Of a stretch of 64,000 bases of DNA, positions 17,192-26,031 are shown piece after piece; position 1 is the first letter of the stretch, and each line of letters starts with the position of its first letter. Position numbers and translations under genes: made by a program. The notes beneath the pieces are model-generated. The model saw nothing but the letters and a program-made list of their open reading frames with translations, made no database searches and was not told where the DNA came from. This DNA is from Desulfofarcimen acetoxidans DSM 771 (GTDB taxonomy: Bacteria > Bacillota > Desulfotomaculia > Desulfotomaculales > Desulfofarciminaceae), in contig NC_013216.1 in NCBI RefSeq assembly GCF_000024205.1, positions 2,356,001-2,420,000 on the forward strand, given 5' to 3'.

Positions 17192-18655
17192 TTACAAAAT
17201 CAGTTTGTTTGAAATTTTTCTCTTGCTCCACCCAAGGCTTTGTGCCCATGCCTTAGAATTATTTCGTTCTTCTTTGTCTTCACCTTCATAAATATCCCTC
17301 AGGAAACTTATAAAGCCATGCATTCCTCCTACATCATCAAGAACAAATACTCCGTCCTTATGGATGCATACAGGCTTATGTTTTGTTAATACCGTCGCTT
17401 CTGCATCCAATAGTTCCTCTTTTGAAATATAGGCCTTTTGAAGTAATTCCTTGCAATCCCTTTCCTTAGTAATGATTATTGTCCAATCATCTCCAAAATC
17501 ATAATTGTAGATCAGTTTATGTGTTACCGGAAAGATATCATTATCATTACAAACATTCTCATCATTGAAAGCTAGAACCGCTGCTACTTCAAGGCGTTCA
17601 AGCAAGCTTTCTACCCCACTCTCCATAGTAATGGAATTATTCATTTCTTCCAGAGTTAATTCAATAAACGGTGCTTTTTTTATAATTCGTAGTTTTTCTT
17701 TACCCTTTCCCCTACTCCTATTCATATAATCACTAAAAGATTCCTGAACCTCAAGAATTGGAAACTGCTTAATTAATTGTTTAATATCATTTTGAGCCCA
17801 TTCATAATCTTCTGTAATACCATTGAAGAAATATGGCCCTGTATATTTTTTCTTAAGCCATGTTTTTATACTCCCACTTTGGTAGTCATCATCCCAAAAA
17901 ACATCATGCTCACACTCACTAGGAGGCTGGAAAAGTATACCGACTAAATCAGCCCACCCTTTTACAGTTCCACCTGTTAACCTGTTATAGACTTCCTCAG
18001 GCAAAATAAATCTGCGTAAATGAGAATTCTGCCATCCAAATAATCTTTGTATCGCATAGTGCAAGTTATGAAGAAGCATATCGGATGGAATTAAAATATC
18101 TCTGCTGATTGAGTCTCCTGTTGATGATTCTCCGTATTTGTGCAGAATCGCTTTCTCTGCGTCATCCAAATGGTTGTCTTTTAATTCCAGATGAAGATGT
18201 ATTGCTTTAAACACATTTTTATTGTGATAACATTTATTGGTCATAAACTTTTCCTTTCTTATTGGCAAATTTCTTTTGTCATCTTTATTTATTGGCTTGT
18301 TTACAAAGTTTTCACGGGCAATATTAATTCTTTTTCTATATGATTTACTCTTTTTAGCGTCTATTGTTGGTTCCGGGCCCGTATAAAGATTTTTTTCATA
18401 TGGCAAAAATGCAGTAACTCTGTTTGCTGATGTATCTAATTCAGCAGCAATTTCTGAAATGCTTTTGCCCATACTTCTTCTTTTTCCAACCTCCAGGCTA
18501 AAATCCGTTTCGTATTCCCCTAATGTAATAAGAATTTTTCTAACCTTTGCATACGAAATTTTCAGTTCATCCGCTGTCTTTTGTAAAGAAGCGGTCTTTT
18601 TATAAGATTTTAATACTTCCTGCATAAATGCTAATGTAGTTGTTGGTTCATTCAG
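17192..18655 (-). CDS. HTH + plasmid pRiA4b ORF-3-like protein
   Basis: About 487 residues. The N-terminal ~100 residues contain two helix-turn-helix-like segments (ASLQKTADELKISYAKVRKI and KSISEIAAELDTSANRV). From about residue 150 the protein matches the PRiA4_ORF3 family: AIHLHLELKD, ILIPSDMLLHNLHYAIQRLF, GWQNSHLRRF, YNYDFGDDWTIII and DDVGGMHGFISFL. The function of the family is unknown; it is common on plasmids and islands. Start: the frame is open from TTG 18700, but CTG 18655 follows AAAGGGGTGG at a suitable distance, and no in-frame ATG is near. Confidence 0.8.
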   Translation of the reverse strand: MNEPTTTLAFMQEVLKSYKKTASLQKTADELKISYAKVRKILITLGEYETDFSLEVGKRRSMGKSISEIAAELDTSANRVTAFLPYEKNLYTGPEPTIDAKKSKSYRKRINIARENFVNKPINKDDKRNLPIRKEKFMTNKCYHNKNVFKAIHLHLELKDNHLDDAEKAILHKYGESSTGDSISRDILIPSDMLLHNLHYAIQRLFGWQNSHLRRFILPEEVYNRLTGGTVKGWADLVGILFQPPSECEHDVFWDDDYQSGSIKTWLKKKYTGPYFFNGITEDYEWAQNDIKQLIKQFPILEVQESFSDYMNRSRGKGKEKLRIIKKAPFIELTLEEMNNSITMESGVESLLERLEVAAVLAFNDENVCNDNDIFPVTHKLIYNYDFGDDWTIIITKERDCKELLQKAYISKEELLDAEATVLTKHKPVCIHKDGVFVLDDVGGMHGFISFLRDIYEGEDKEERNNSKAWAQSLGWSKRKISNKLIL

Positions 18656-18930
18656 TTTTATCCACCCCTTTAAAAATATAGTGTTAATACACGCCAGCAA
18701 GGCTAGTATATCCTATATTCCAACTAGTGTCAATACACGGTTTGGATTTTAGAAAACATGGGACAAGCAAATAAGCGGTGTCGAGAATAACATAAACAAG
18801 CGCTTCTTTTTTAATAAGGATACCTATAAAGATATTAATATCCGGTATATACTTTGACATACTTTTAATGATGCTCAATATCCTATGACATTACAAAAAC
18901 AGCACTCTCAAAGTTACATTAAACAGAAAG

Positions 18931-19659
18931 CTATCTATAGTTTGTAAACCAGTAACTATAATCATTTACAGGCAAATAATTTTCGGACTTCACATCGACC
19001 ACTTCAAGATCACAAAGTGGAAAAACATATCGTTTTTTCTTTTTTGCAATATTAACAAGTATTCCATATAAATCATCTGTGCTATCAATGCTTAAAACAG
19101 TAAGTTTATCTCCTTCTTGCAATGATCCGCCCCTCTGCTCCTCAGATATTTCCGCTTCAAAGGGAAATCTTAGAGTTTTACTCAAATAGTTTTTCCACTT
19201 TTTATAGGCTTCCAGCATAACATTCTCTTTAATGTCTCCTAAACGTGCGTAAATTCTTAAATCCTGTTCATCAAGAGGGAAGAAAGCTTCTTCAGATTCT
19301 TCTTTAGAATTTTTGTGAATTTCTGCCTTTTCCAGAATTTCCGTATCAGGGGATGCACTTTTTATTTTTAACAGCATATCCATGACATCAGTACTTTCAT
19401 CCGCTTTTTCCAGAGTTACTGTTTTTTGTTCCTCATAGTCAATTTCAATTTTTTCTGTCGATTCTCTATAATAAACAACGGATTCTATCTTATCCCATCT
19501 TAAATATATAAAATTTTTATTAAGCGAGGAGGAAATCACTATACCCTTATCGTAAATGATGATATCCGGATTCATAAGTACTGCATCAATGTTTTCATGT
19601 CCACCTAAATAGTCAAGCTTGTATTTTGCAAGCTCTTTGCCATATAAACTTTTATCCAT
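18931..19659 (-). CDS. CcbP-like C-terminal domain protein
   Basis: 242 residues. The N-terminal ~80 residues look like a PH-type small beta domain (IIIYDKGIVISSSLNKNFIY, then LRWDKIESVVYY). The C-terminal ~100 residues (WKNYLSKTLRFPFEAEIS, then GDKLTVLSIDSTDDLYGILV and VFPLCDLEVVD) resemble the calcium-binding CcbP family. An acidic linker joins them. It follows the 63-aa gene by 6 bp, so the two form an operon. The assignment is by pattern, and calcium binding is not shown. Confidence 0.55.
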   Translation of the reverse strand: MDKSLYGKELAKYKLDYLGGHENIDAVLMNPDIIIYDKGIVISSSLNKNFIYLRWDKIESVVYYRESTEKIEIDYEEQKTVTLEKADESTDVMDMLLKIKSASPDTEILEKAEIHKNSKEESEEAFFPLDEQDLRIYARLGDIKENVMLEAYKKWKNYLSKTLRFPFEAEISEEQRGGSLQEGDKLTVLSIDSTDDLYGILVNIAKKKKRYVFPLCDLEVVDVKSENYLPVNDYSYWFTNYR

Positions 19660-19665
19660 GCCACA

Positions 19666-19857
19666 TCAAATCCCATCCATATTTTTTATAATACCTTGCA
19701 ATAACATCCTCTTTTTTTCAATCTCGCGCTTGACTTTCATAGCGGTATTTGACTCAATCTCAAAGGCACTTGACAGCTCACTTATCATATACTGCTCTAA
19801 ATTGAGTTCCTTTTGCAATTCATCCATCAATTCACTATTTTCCATCTGAACCACCAT
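19666..19857 (-). CDS. Small coiled-coil protein, 63 aa
   Basis: Helical, charged and heptad-rich (ELMDELQKELNLEQYMISEL, then REIEKKRMLLQGI). The frame opens at ATG 19857, but ATG 19845 has GGTGG in front and may be the true start. Its stop is 6 bp before the CcbP-like gene, so it is probably co-expressed and may be a partner or adaptor. Confidence 0.5.
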   Translation of the reverse strand: MVVQMENSELMDELQKELNLEQYMISELSSAFEIESNTAMKVKREIEKKRMLLQGIIKNMDGI

Positions 19858-20063
19858 TATATTTTTAATTACAACCTTACACTATCCTTCTTCCATTTGT
19901 CCATTAACAAACCAATTTCCGAAGGTATTCTTTTTTTCTTCATAAAATTATAGCACGAACGATTGGTCGAACCTGCAGGCTTCTATATGTCAGGAATTCC
20001 ACAGCCGCTTACACGCAAAACAGGGCGACTCCTTTTTATAGAGCAACCCTGTTACTGTACACA

Positions 20064-20378
20064 TTATAAAATTCTGAGCCAGTCGCGTCTGCCGTACAGA
20101 ATTCTTTCGACATCAACCACCTTGTTCCTCTCATCAATTGAAAAGAACACAACGTAGTTCTTTACGGGTAACTTTCTGTACCCCATTTGGGATAGGTGTT
20201 CGTCTGCGACAAGCGGACAGCGCTGCGGCATATCTGACAAACCCACCATTGCTTCTTCAAGAAGCTCCATCATATGGAGCGCTGATGTGGGAGCGGACAG
20301 TTGAGAAGCAATATACCGGACAATGTCCCTGAGGTCATTTTCGGCCGGTTCGGATATGTCTACTCTATATTCCGCCAT
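20064..20378 (-). CDS. RelE/ParE-type toxin
   Basis: 104 residues, the normal size. Family landmarks are EPAENDLRDIVRYIASQL at the start, ALHMMELLEEAMVGLSDMPQRCP in the middle, then YRKLPVKNYVVFFSIDE and VERILYGRRDW at the end. Such toxins cut mRNA or block gyrase; the ParE side seems closer. Its start overlaps the antitoxin end by 14 bp, the usual antitoxin-first arrangement. Confidence 0.88.
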   Translation of the reverse strand: MAEYRVDISEPAENDLRDIVRYIASQLSAPTSALHMMELLEEAMVGLSDMPQRCPLVADEHLSQMGYRKLPVKNYVVFFSIDERNKVVDVERILYGRRDWLRIL

Positions 20379-20637
20379 CGGAGATACCCTGTTTGATATC
20401 CTTCATGACCTCGTGAAGCGGACGTTTCTTTCCGGCTTTGACAGCCGCTCTCCCTTCGTTAAGCAGACGATAGAGTTCCAGCTTGCCGCTGAGCGCTTCA
20501 TAAGTCTCAATACTCATGACCACCAAATCTCCCTGTCCGTTTTTTGTGATAAAAACAGGTTCGCAGCTTTCACGGCAGAAGGTGGAGATATCGTTATAGT
20601 TGTTACGCAGGTCTGTACTGGATTTTATATTTGGCAT
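20365..20637 (-). CDS. Phd/YefM-type antitoxin
   Basis: 90 residues. MPNIKSSTDLRNNYNDIS and EPVFITKNGQGDLVVMSIET are the Phd/YefM DNA-binding fold; the C-terminal tail would wrap the toxin. ATG 20637 lies after AAGGAGG, with an out-of-frame ATG five bases earlier. Expected to repress its own promoter. Paired with the toxin at 20064-20378. Confidence 0.88.
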   Translation of the reverse strand: MPNIKSSTDLRNNYNDISTFCRESCEPVFITKNGQGDLVVMSIETYEALSGKLELYRLLNEGRAAVKAGKKRPLHEVMKDIKQGISDGGI

Positions 20638-20823
20638 AGCATTTTTACCTCCTTGAGAAATCTAAAGATATTATGCCCGAATTTCTTTAGATTGTCAATG
20701 AGGCTGCCACTTTGATTTCCCGCCAAAGTGCATCACTGTATGCCATATATAACGCCTCAATTCTATTTTAAGTTTATGATAATTCAGAAACATTCATAGG
20801 TAAGAGCATTTTTCTGCTTATAG

Positions 20824-21090
20824 CTACTTCCAATCTAATATATTATACTTAGCCAATAATTCCCGTGATAATTTCATACCTTCATCTGTTATTACTACGG
20901 ATTTGGAGCGACGGCTTCCCTGCCGGATGTAATCTTCCTCATCCAGTTCACTAATAATATCAAAATCATATCCCTTCCAAGACATATCTAAATCTGATCC
21001 AAGATGGCCCCGTCCATTAAATCTTGTTAAATACATCAGCAACATGGTCAATTCTTTAACAGCCTTCTCTGGATTAGTCTTGTCCATCAC
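20824..21090 (-). CDS. DUF6429-like small protein, 88 aa
   Basis: Acidic and aromatic, with WKGYDFDIISELDEEDYI in the centre and a C-terminal SKSVVITDEGMKLSRELLAK helix. This resembles the DUF6429 family, found mostly near mobile elements in Firmicutes and of unknown function. ATG 21090 has GAAAAGGAGAGG upstream. It is a single gene. Confidence 0.55.
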   Translation of the reverse strand: MMDKTNPEKAVKELTMLLMYLTRFNGRGHLGSDLDMSWKGYDFDIISELDEEDYIRQGSRRSKSVVITDEGMKLSRELLAKYNILDWK

Positions 21091-21224
21091 AAACCTCTCC
21101 TTTTCATGGTGAAATTACAATTCCATGGTTATGTAATTTTTATGACGATTATCATGCTATATAAATCGGGCTTCATCAGACATTGTTGGAACGCTACCCC
21201 GGCAATCCATATTTCCGCTTATTT

Positions 21225-21345
21225 GAGGGCGGCATGCTCTCTGCGGACGCTTTTTAATCTTTTGCCTTTGTTCATCTGTCATTTTTATATCCCTGGACAA
21301 GCATTCATCACTTTAAAATTAATATTTGTCAAGGGGGGGTTGTGT
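21225..21345 (-). pseudogene. 5' fragment of the HTH/zinc-finger gene copied at 42.5 kb
   Basis: Minus strand reads MTDEQRQKIK preceded by a G-run leader, like the start and leader of the gene at 41995-42504 (MTDEQRQKIKSLRYQG). After KIK the sequence diverges. Leader match: GCATTCATCACT and TTGTCAAGGGGGG at 21301-21339. This is a truncated second copy of the same unit. Confidence 0.55.
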
Positions 21346-21424
21346 TTCAAAAATCACTCTCATGGGTTGGGACATCCTGTAATGCTTATTAGAAAGGATG
21401 CCGAATTTATTGTTAAGGATGATT

Positions 21425-21748
21425 TTAGTCCTCACTCAGCTCATCTGAAAAAAGGATTGACAGATAATCACGCACGCCATTCAAAATACGATAAACTGAA
21501 ACAAATTCTCCTTCAATCTTGTAAAATATAAGATAAACACCACAAACAAGAAAACGGTAATTTGTTTTTATATTGATCTTGGTGTCAAGCGAGACTCCTA
21601 TTTCAGGAAAATCAGCTAACTTTTCTATCTTTGAATAAATGGAAGTTCCCATCTTTGCAGCTGCTCCCTGATTATCTTCGGCAATGTAGGCTTTTATTTG
21701 CTGTACATCAGCAATGGCCATAGGGTTGATTCTAATTTTGTATTTCAT
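21425..21748 (-). CDS. RelE/ParE-type toxin
   Basis: 107 residues: YKIRINPMAIADVQQIKAYI, then KIEKLADFPEIG, YRFLVCGVYLIFYKIEGE and VYRILNGVRDYLSILF. Typical ParE/RelE fold order. The gene is 2 bp downstream of its antitoxin. It is paralogous in type to the module at 20.1-20.6 kb but clearly diverged. Confidence 0.88.
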   Translation of the reverse strand: MKYKIRINPMAIADVQQIKAYIAEDNQGAAAKMGTSIYSKIEKLADFPEIGVSLDTKINIKTNYRFLVCGVYLIFYKIEGEFVSVYRILNGVRDYLSILFSDELSED

Positions 21749-21750
21749 CT

Positions 21751-21999
21751 TTAGATCTCCAATGCTTTTTTGAGGTCATCAAGGGATTTCCATTCCTCTC
21801 CTGTTTTAATGGCATCCTTCGCCTCAACAAGCTTTGACAAAAGCTTAATAACTGCCTGCTGCTTTTCATATTCCTGCATATCCATAAGCACATAGCAACC
21901 TCTACCGTTTCTGGTCAAAAATACGGGCTCCCCAACCTGGCAAGAATGAAGAACCTCGTTATAATTTCTCAAATCTGAAACCGGTTTAATATTTGGTAT
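21751..21999 (-). CDS. Phd/YefM-type antitoxin with ATA in place of ATG
   Basis: The natural N-terminus PNIKPVSDLRNYNEVLHS aligns with the antitoxin at 20365-20637 (PNIKSSTDLRNNYNDIS), but the codon at the expected start, 21999-21997, is ATA. GGAGGT lies exactly seven bases before it, and a stop codon precedes it in frame. Translation must start at ATA or at a later TTG (about 21972), which would remove the first strand of the fold. The rest (EPVFLTRNGRGCYVLMDMQE) is intact. Confidence 0.75.
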   Translation of the reverse strand: MPNIKPVSDLRNYNEVLHSCQVGEPVFLTRNGRGCYVLMDMQEYEKQQAVIKLLSKLVEAKDAIKTGEEWKSLDDLKKALEI

Positions 22000-22222
22000 T
22001 TTTCACACCTCCAAATCTTATTGTGTTGTAATTATTATATGCTAATAGCTCGTAAAATTCAACGTTGTATTTGACAGCAAATAACGAGCTCTGTATATGT
22101 GTAGGAGGTTCGATCATACCGTACCATGTAGATACAGTTTTGTAAAAAATTACAACACCCTAAAAACAAAGGGGTCACTAAACTGCCACTTTGTACCTTT
22201 CGGAGTTTAGTAAAATGTAAAT

Positions 22223-22504
22223 TTACAGTTTTGAATTCCAATACTCAACAAAAGCTTTGTAACCCCGGACATCTGCACAGTAAGGTAGCAGCTGTTCTCC
22301 TTTTAATATGAAGGAATATATAACCTCAATACCATTTCGATAAGCCCGTTCCATTCTATGCTTTCCGTCAATAATTTTAAACATACCCGATCTGATTTCT
22401 GCCTGGAGTACAGGTTTTTCAACATCCACATTAGACAAATGCTCTTCATTTACCGAACGGCAAATGTGTGATTTAGGCCACTCTTTAACATTAATCTGTT
22501 CCTT
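22223..22504 (-). pseudogene. ParB-like domain protein, 5'-truncated
   Basis: Reads EQINVKEWPKSHICRSVNEE, then HLSNVDVEKPVLQAEI, KIIDGKHRMERAYRNGIEV and a C-terminal AFVEYWNSKL. The IxVKEWPxSHI...IDGxHRxxRA pattern is a ParB/Srx-type core. An in-frame TAG just upstream (about 22510) and the lack of a start codon with a ribosome site suggest that the 5' end is lost. Role unknown. Confidence 0.5.
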
Positions 22505-22627
22505 CTATATAGCCCTTTTGTTTTGAGCAATTAAACTATTCCAACAATAGCGAAAAATATAAGTGATTTAATACTCAATTATATGAATTGTTCTGTTATC
22601 AACAGTGTTATTTTTTTATACTCATGT

Positions 22628-22760
22628 TCAACCTTAAATCGCCCTCAAAGCTTTGATTTTACTGTATTTGTACTTAAAAAATGCCGTTTGTAGTGTAGAC
22701 TTTCAGATGTCTCTCAAGCCTTTATTTTCAAGGCTTTGAGGGCTGGCAAAAATTGTTGGT
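22628..22760. repeat. MITE-like inverted repeat segment
   Basis: GCCCTCAAAGC (22640-22650) and GCTTTGAGGGC (22733-22743) pair over about 80 nt, with outer TTCAACC (about 22628) and GGTTGAA (about 22758) also complementary, and an inner AAGCC/GGCTT hairpin. It carries no gene. The stretch 22505-22980 holds nothing else. Confidence 0.4.
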
Positions 22761-22979
22761 TGAAAGTAAGTTTCTAGTAATTGTGCTTTAAAATTTAGAA
22801 AGGTAGTTTTCTATTGGCTACCTTAGCTATTCCTGTGAGTTTTGTTAACACAATACACCTACCTCTGTTTGTGTAGTTTGTGGGTCCCTTGTATGAACGA
22901 TAGTATGTTACCGCCTTTCCTCCGCAGACATTACTCTGCATCTTTGGTATTATGCAGTAATCCGACTACTTATGAATAT

Positions 22980-23343
22980 GCCGGGCAAAAATGAACAATT
23001 AGACCGGCGAGATTGAACAGTGTGATCGTTTGAAACTGAACACCCCTACCGGCGAAGTTGAACACTCCGGAAGGCAAACTTTAAAACAGCCTGACGGCTG
23101 ATGGGGGCTCTGCCCTCAAACTCCCGAGGTTTATCGCATTGGTTTTCCAAGGAGAGTGATATTATGATTTGCTTTAATAAAAGAAAAGAGCGACATAAGT
23201 ATACCATGAGGCTAATCGGCTTTCATTGTACAGCTTTTGCGGTCAAGGTGTTCAACTTAAACCGTTTAAATGTTCAACTTCGGCAGTCAAGGTGTTTTTT
23301 CTCACCGGTATATTCAACTTACCCACCTTTTGGCTCTCTAACT
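22980..23343. mobile_element. Internally deleted IS21-family element
   Basis: Several copies of a TTGAACA-type terminal motif occur at both sides: GGCGAGATTGAACA and GGCGAAGTTGAACA near 23005-23070, and their inverted forms GTGTTCAACTT, TGTTCAACTTCGGC and TATTCAACTTACC near 23247-23320. Such multiple end repeats mark IS21 elements. The interior lacks istA and istB, so this is a roughly 360-bp non-autonomous derivative. It cuts off the group II intron on its right. Confidence 0.5.
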
Positions 23344-23479
23344 TTGTTATCGTTTGTCGGCCATACTCCAATTTTCTGAAGGATGAGTAATTTCTCCCAA
23401 GTTAACGTATCATGACTATATCTAGCATGCTAGGTTCTACGACCCCGGGGAGGCCTGTCTGTTCTTGCCTGATCGACTA

Positions 23480-24762
23480 GTAGAACGATTCCTAATTAAC
23501 ATACCAATAAGCTAGTTGAATAATATAATTTCTACTAATAATTTAAATTATTTCAATATCATCCATTTTGTACTTCCAGCGGTAAACAGTAGGACAATCA
23601 TTAATTTCTTTTATATATTTGTAAATTCTATCTTTTAATTCTTCTTTAGTTTTTACCCTAATAGCCCTCAGCATTGATTTAGCCATTTTGCCAAAAAATG
23701 ATTCAATTAAGTTTAACCAGGATCCATGTTTTGGTGTAAAAACAAATTCAAAACGATTTGGGACAGTACTAAGATAAGCCCTTGTTTCTTTTGAAATATG
23801 AGCGGAGTGGTTGTCCAATATAATTACTATTTTCTCTATATCTTTGTAGTACTCACTTATCATTTTTAGAAACTCTACAAACTCAATACTACGATGGCGG
23901 TCTTCTACTTGAGCTAAGATATGACCTGTTACCAAATCAATACCGGCCATGAGACTAAGTGTACCATGGCGAACATATTCATAATCACGAGCAAGACATG
24001 AATACGTTCCAGGAGAAGGAGGAAGATCCGGAGCAATATTTTCTATAGCTTGAATACCGGGTTTTTCATCATATGATATATAAGCATACATTGATTGTTC
24101 ATCATTTTTTGATACCATTTCAACTTCTTTATAGACATATAACACGTTAGCCATTTTTTGTTCAAATTCTGGATCCCTTTTTTCCAAGTAATATTTAATT
24201 TTATGTGGCTTAACATTGTTTGCTGAAAGTATTTTTGATACTGTACCTTTTGCTAGATTTTGCAGGGTTGGATGGCCATTTTCTACACAATGATTTCGTG
24301 CATGTTTGGCTAATAAATCTGTTGTCCATAATTCATAGCTATATCCAAATTCCTTAGGTTTTTGGCAAGCAAGAGAAACAAGCCACGCTTTATCTTCCTT
24401 GGTTATTGTATCCGGCCTGCCTGAACGAGGAAGATCATTGAGTGCCATATCTAAGCCAAATTGTAAAATTTTATCTGTATGTCGTTCTACTTTTGCACGG
24501 TTAGTCTCTAATATTCTACCAATTGAAGCTATTGTTTCTCCTTGATGATACAAGAGAAACATTTTAGCCCGTTCAATATGACTCACACTTTCTGTTCTTG
24601 AATGTATAATTTTTTCTAATCTATTTATTTCTTCTGTTGTCAAATCTAATTTTGCTCTTTGACTTATGAATGGCATAGTTTGGTCTCCCCACCTGTTATG
24701 TATTATAGGAAATTATATACCATGCCGATTTGTGGTTCAATGATAATTAAGAATTGCTCTAC
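23480..24762 (-). mobile_element. IS630-family insertion sequence, 1283 bp
   Basis: Flanked by TA on both sides (23478-23479 and 24763-24764). Terminal inverted repeats start GTAGAACGATTCCTAATTAA on the left and GTAGAGCAATTCTTAATTAT on the complement of the right end. It carries one transposase and sits inside the group II intron fragment. Confidence 0.85.
23543..24676 (-). CDS. IS630-family transposase (DDE_3)
   Basis: 377 residues. The N-terminal HTH has SVSHIERAKMFLLYHQGETI and IGRILETNRAKVERHTDKIL. The catalytic triad is AYISYDEKPGIQAI (Asp), IVIILDNHSAHIS (Asp) and HGSWLNLIESFFGKM (Glu). It appears complete and probably active. Family members insert at TA, in keeping with the flanks here. 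Confidence 0.93.
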   Translation of the reverse strand: MPFISQRAKLDLTTEEINRLEKIIHSRTESVSHIERAKMFLLYHQGETIASIGRILETNRAKVERHTDKILQFGLDMALNDLPRSGRPDTITKEDKAWLVSLACQKPKEFGYSYELWTTDLLAKHARNHCVENGHPTLQNLAKGTVSKILSANNVKPHKIKYYLEKRDPEFEQKMANVLYVYKEVEMVSKNDEQSMYAYISYDEKPGIQAIENIAPDLPPSPGTYSCLARDYEYVRHGTLSLMAGIDLVTGHILAQVEDRHRSIEFVEFLKMISEYYKDIEKIVIILDNHSAHISKETRAYLSTVPNRFEFVFTPKHGSWLNLIESFFGKMAKSMLRAIRVKTKEELKDRIYKYIKEINDCPTVYRWKYKMDDIEII

Positions 24763-24984
24763 TAGACAGATGTTGCCTTCTGCACTGTCCACTACATCGG
24801 CCCTCCCGTTTGGGGATTTCGGGGCTAAATCACTTCAGCTTTTGCTTCCGGCCTACTAGTTTGCTGTCTACGCTTAGAAACACGGGTCACCCCGTGCCTC
24901 CCAAGACTCGCTATAGAATGGTTGGCTAAACCTTTTCTAATGGGGTTCCCACCCACTATATGATGCGCCCTTAGCTTGGCGCAC

Positions 24985-25082
24985 GAACAAACCCCAGCAA
25001 AAGATCTAAGAAAGAAATCTAGCCATAAAATTTTGTATCATACTGGTTCTACCTCTTTGCCTAATCAACTGTCAGTATTTAA
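24985..25082 (-). repeat. 98-bp segment shared with 52552-52649
   Basis: Reverse complement of 52552-52649 with only about two differences. At both places the shared sequence ends in TTTGCTGGGGTYTGTTC and is followed at once by a group II intron-like 5' end (GTGCG here, GTGTG there). Confidence 0.85.
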
Positions 25083-25155
25083 GCACAAACAATATATGTA
25101 AATTATAGCAAATTACTTATTTTTTTCATATCATGCAATAAAGGAGGTCATAATA

Positions 25156-25695
25156 TTGTCTGATGAGATTAAGCTAAAGAATATAAAATACAAATATTAC
25201 CCAACTTATATGTACTATACCCAAAATGCTTGCCCCAATGCCCTGCAATTAATAGAAAGCTCTGTCCAAAGTGAAAAAGAAGATGAGATGTTTTATGATT
25301 ATTTACTTAGAATGTCACCGTCTGAAGAGCAAAAAAGTATTATAGTCTCAATACGTGATGATGAAAGAAAGCATAACAAAATGTTCCGGGAAATATATTA
25401 CCAGTTGACGGGGAAAGATATTCCTCCAGCACCGGATGTGACTTTCAAGAGGCCCAAAAGCTATTTAGATGGAATTCAACAGGCAAAATTTGGCGAACTG
25501 GCAGCAGTTGAAAAGTATCGACAGATTTTATTCGGCTTAAGTTTCTTACCTTATAGAAATATGCTCACAGAGATATATACTGATGAGCTAAAACACGCTG
25601 ATAAGTGGAATTTCTTATACACAATTAACTATACTAATGCAATGTGTAATAAAGAGCATAATAAAACGTGCAAGCCTATTGCAAACAAAGAATAA
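25156..25695 (+). CDS. Ferritin-like di-iron protein (rubrerythrin-type)
   Basis: 179-residue four-helix protein with two pairs of metal ligands: SVQSEKEDEMFYDYLL and the ExxH of RDDERKHNKMF, then FGELAAVEKYRQI and the ExxH of YTDELKHADKW. No C-terminal rubredoxin CxxC pair is present, so it resembles ferritin-like proteins rather than full rubrerythrin. Likely role in iron or peroxide handling in an anaerobe. Start TTG 25156 follows AAAGGAGGTC. It is a single gene ending in the terminator at 25790-25824. Confidence 0.8.
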   Translation: MSDEIKLKNIKYKYYPTYMYYTQNACPNALQLIESSVQSEKEDEMFYDYLLRMSPSEEQKSIIVSIRDDERKHNKMFREIYYQLTGKDIPPAPDVTFKRPKSYLDGIQQAKFGELAAVEKYRQILFGLSFLPYRNMLTEIYTDELKHADKWNFLYTINYTNAMCNKEHNKTCKPIANKE

Positions 25696-25789
25696 TTTTT
25701 TTATCAAACTGTATTAAGTACTGAACTTTCACCATCTCAAAAACTGAATTTATCTCCGAATGAATCATCTAATAATTTAATAACGCTAT

Positions 25790-25824
25790 AAAAGCCGAGG
25801 CACATATTTCTCCCGGCTTTTTCT
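25790..25824 (+). terminator. Rho-independent terminator
   Basis: AAAAGCCG and CGGCTTTTT pair around a loop with a T-run; it follows the ferritin-like gene. Confidence 0.8.
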
Positions 25825-26031
25825 TTGTTTCATGCTTAATTCACATTTCATTACTATTAGCAGTTGAGTATTCCGGGCGATATTACACCACCTGTCCGGT
25901 TGTAGGAAACCGTCATACCGGCTGAAAGGAAACCGTTATTCCGGTAGCAGAAACCGCAAATGAAACTTCCTTTATAATGTATTTATGCATCATAAATATG
26001 ATGTAAATACATTTGAAGGGGGTCATTTTAA

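Larger units (their letters stand above)
23345..24984 (-). other. Group II intron 5' portion, split by IS630
   Basis: Minus strand from 24984 starts GTGCGCCAAGCTAAGGGCGC and continues with ATATAGTGGGTGGGAACCCC, GAGTCTTGGGAGGCACGGGG and TAAGCGTAGACAGCAAACT, a domain-I type ribozyme sequence. After removal of the IS630 element it resumes CTGTC-TA-GTCGATCAGGCAAGAACAGACAG and reaches ACGTTAACTTGGGAG, typical of the region before the intron-encoded protein. The protein gene and domains V-VI are gone; the IS21 derivative truncates it near 23343. Confidence 0.6.

Noticed and set aside
18684-18878. A 64-codon minus-strand frame
   Set aside because: No ribosome site, no family resemblance, low complexity; not supported as a gene.
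21106-21531. A 141-codon plus-strand frame
   Set aside because: It lies opposite the end of a ParE toxin gene and the leader of the HTH-gene fragment; composition and context show it is antisense.
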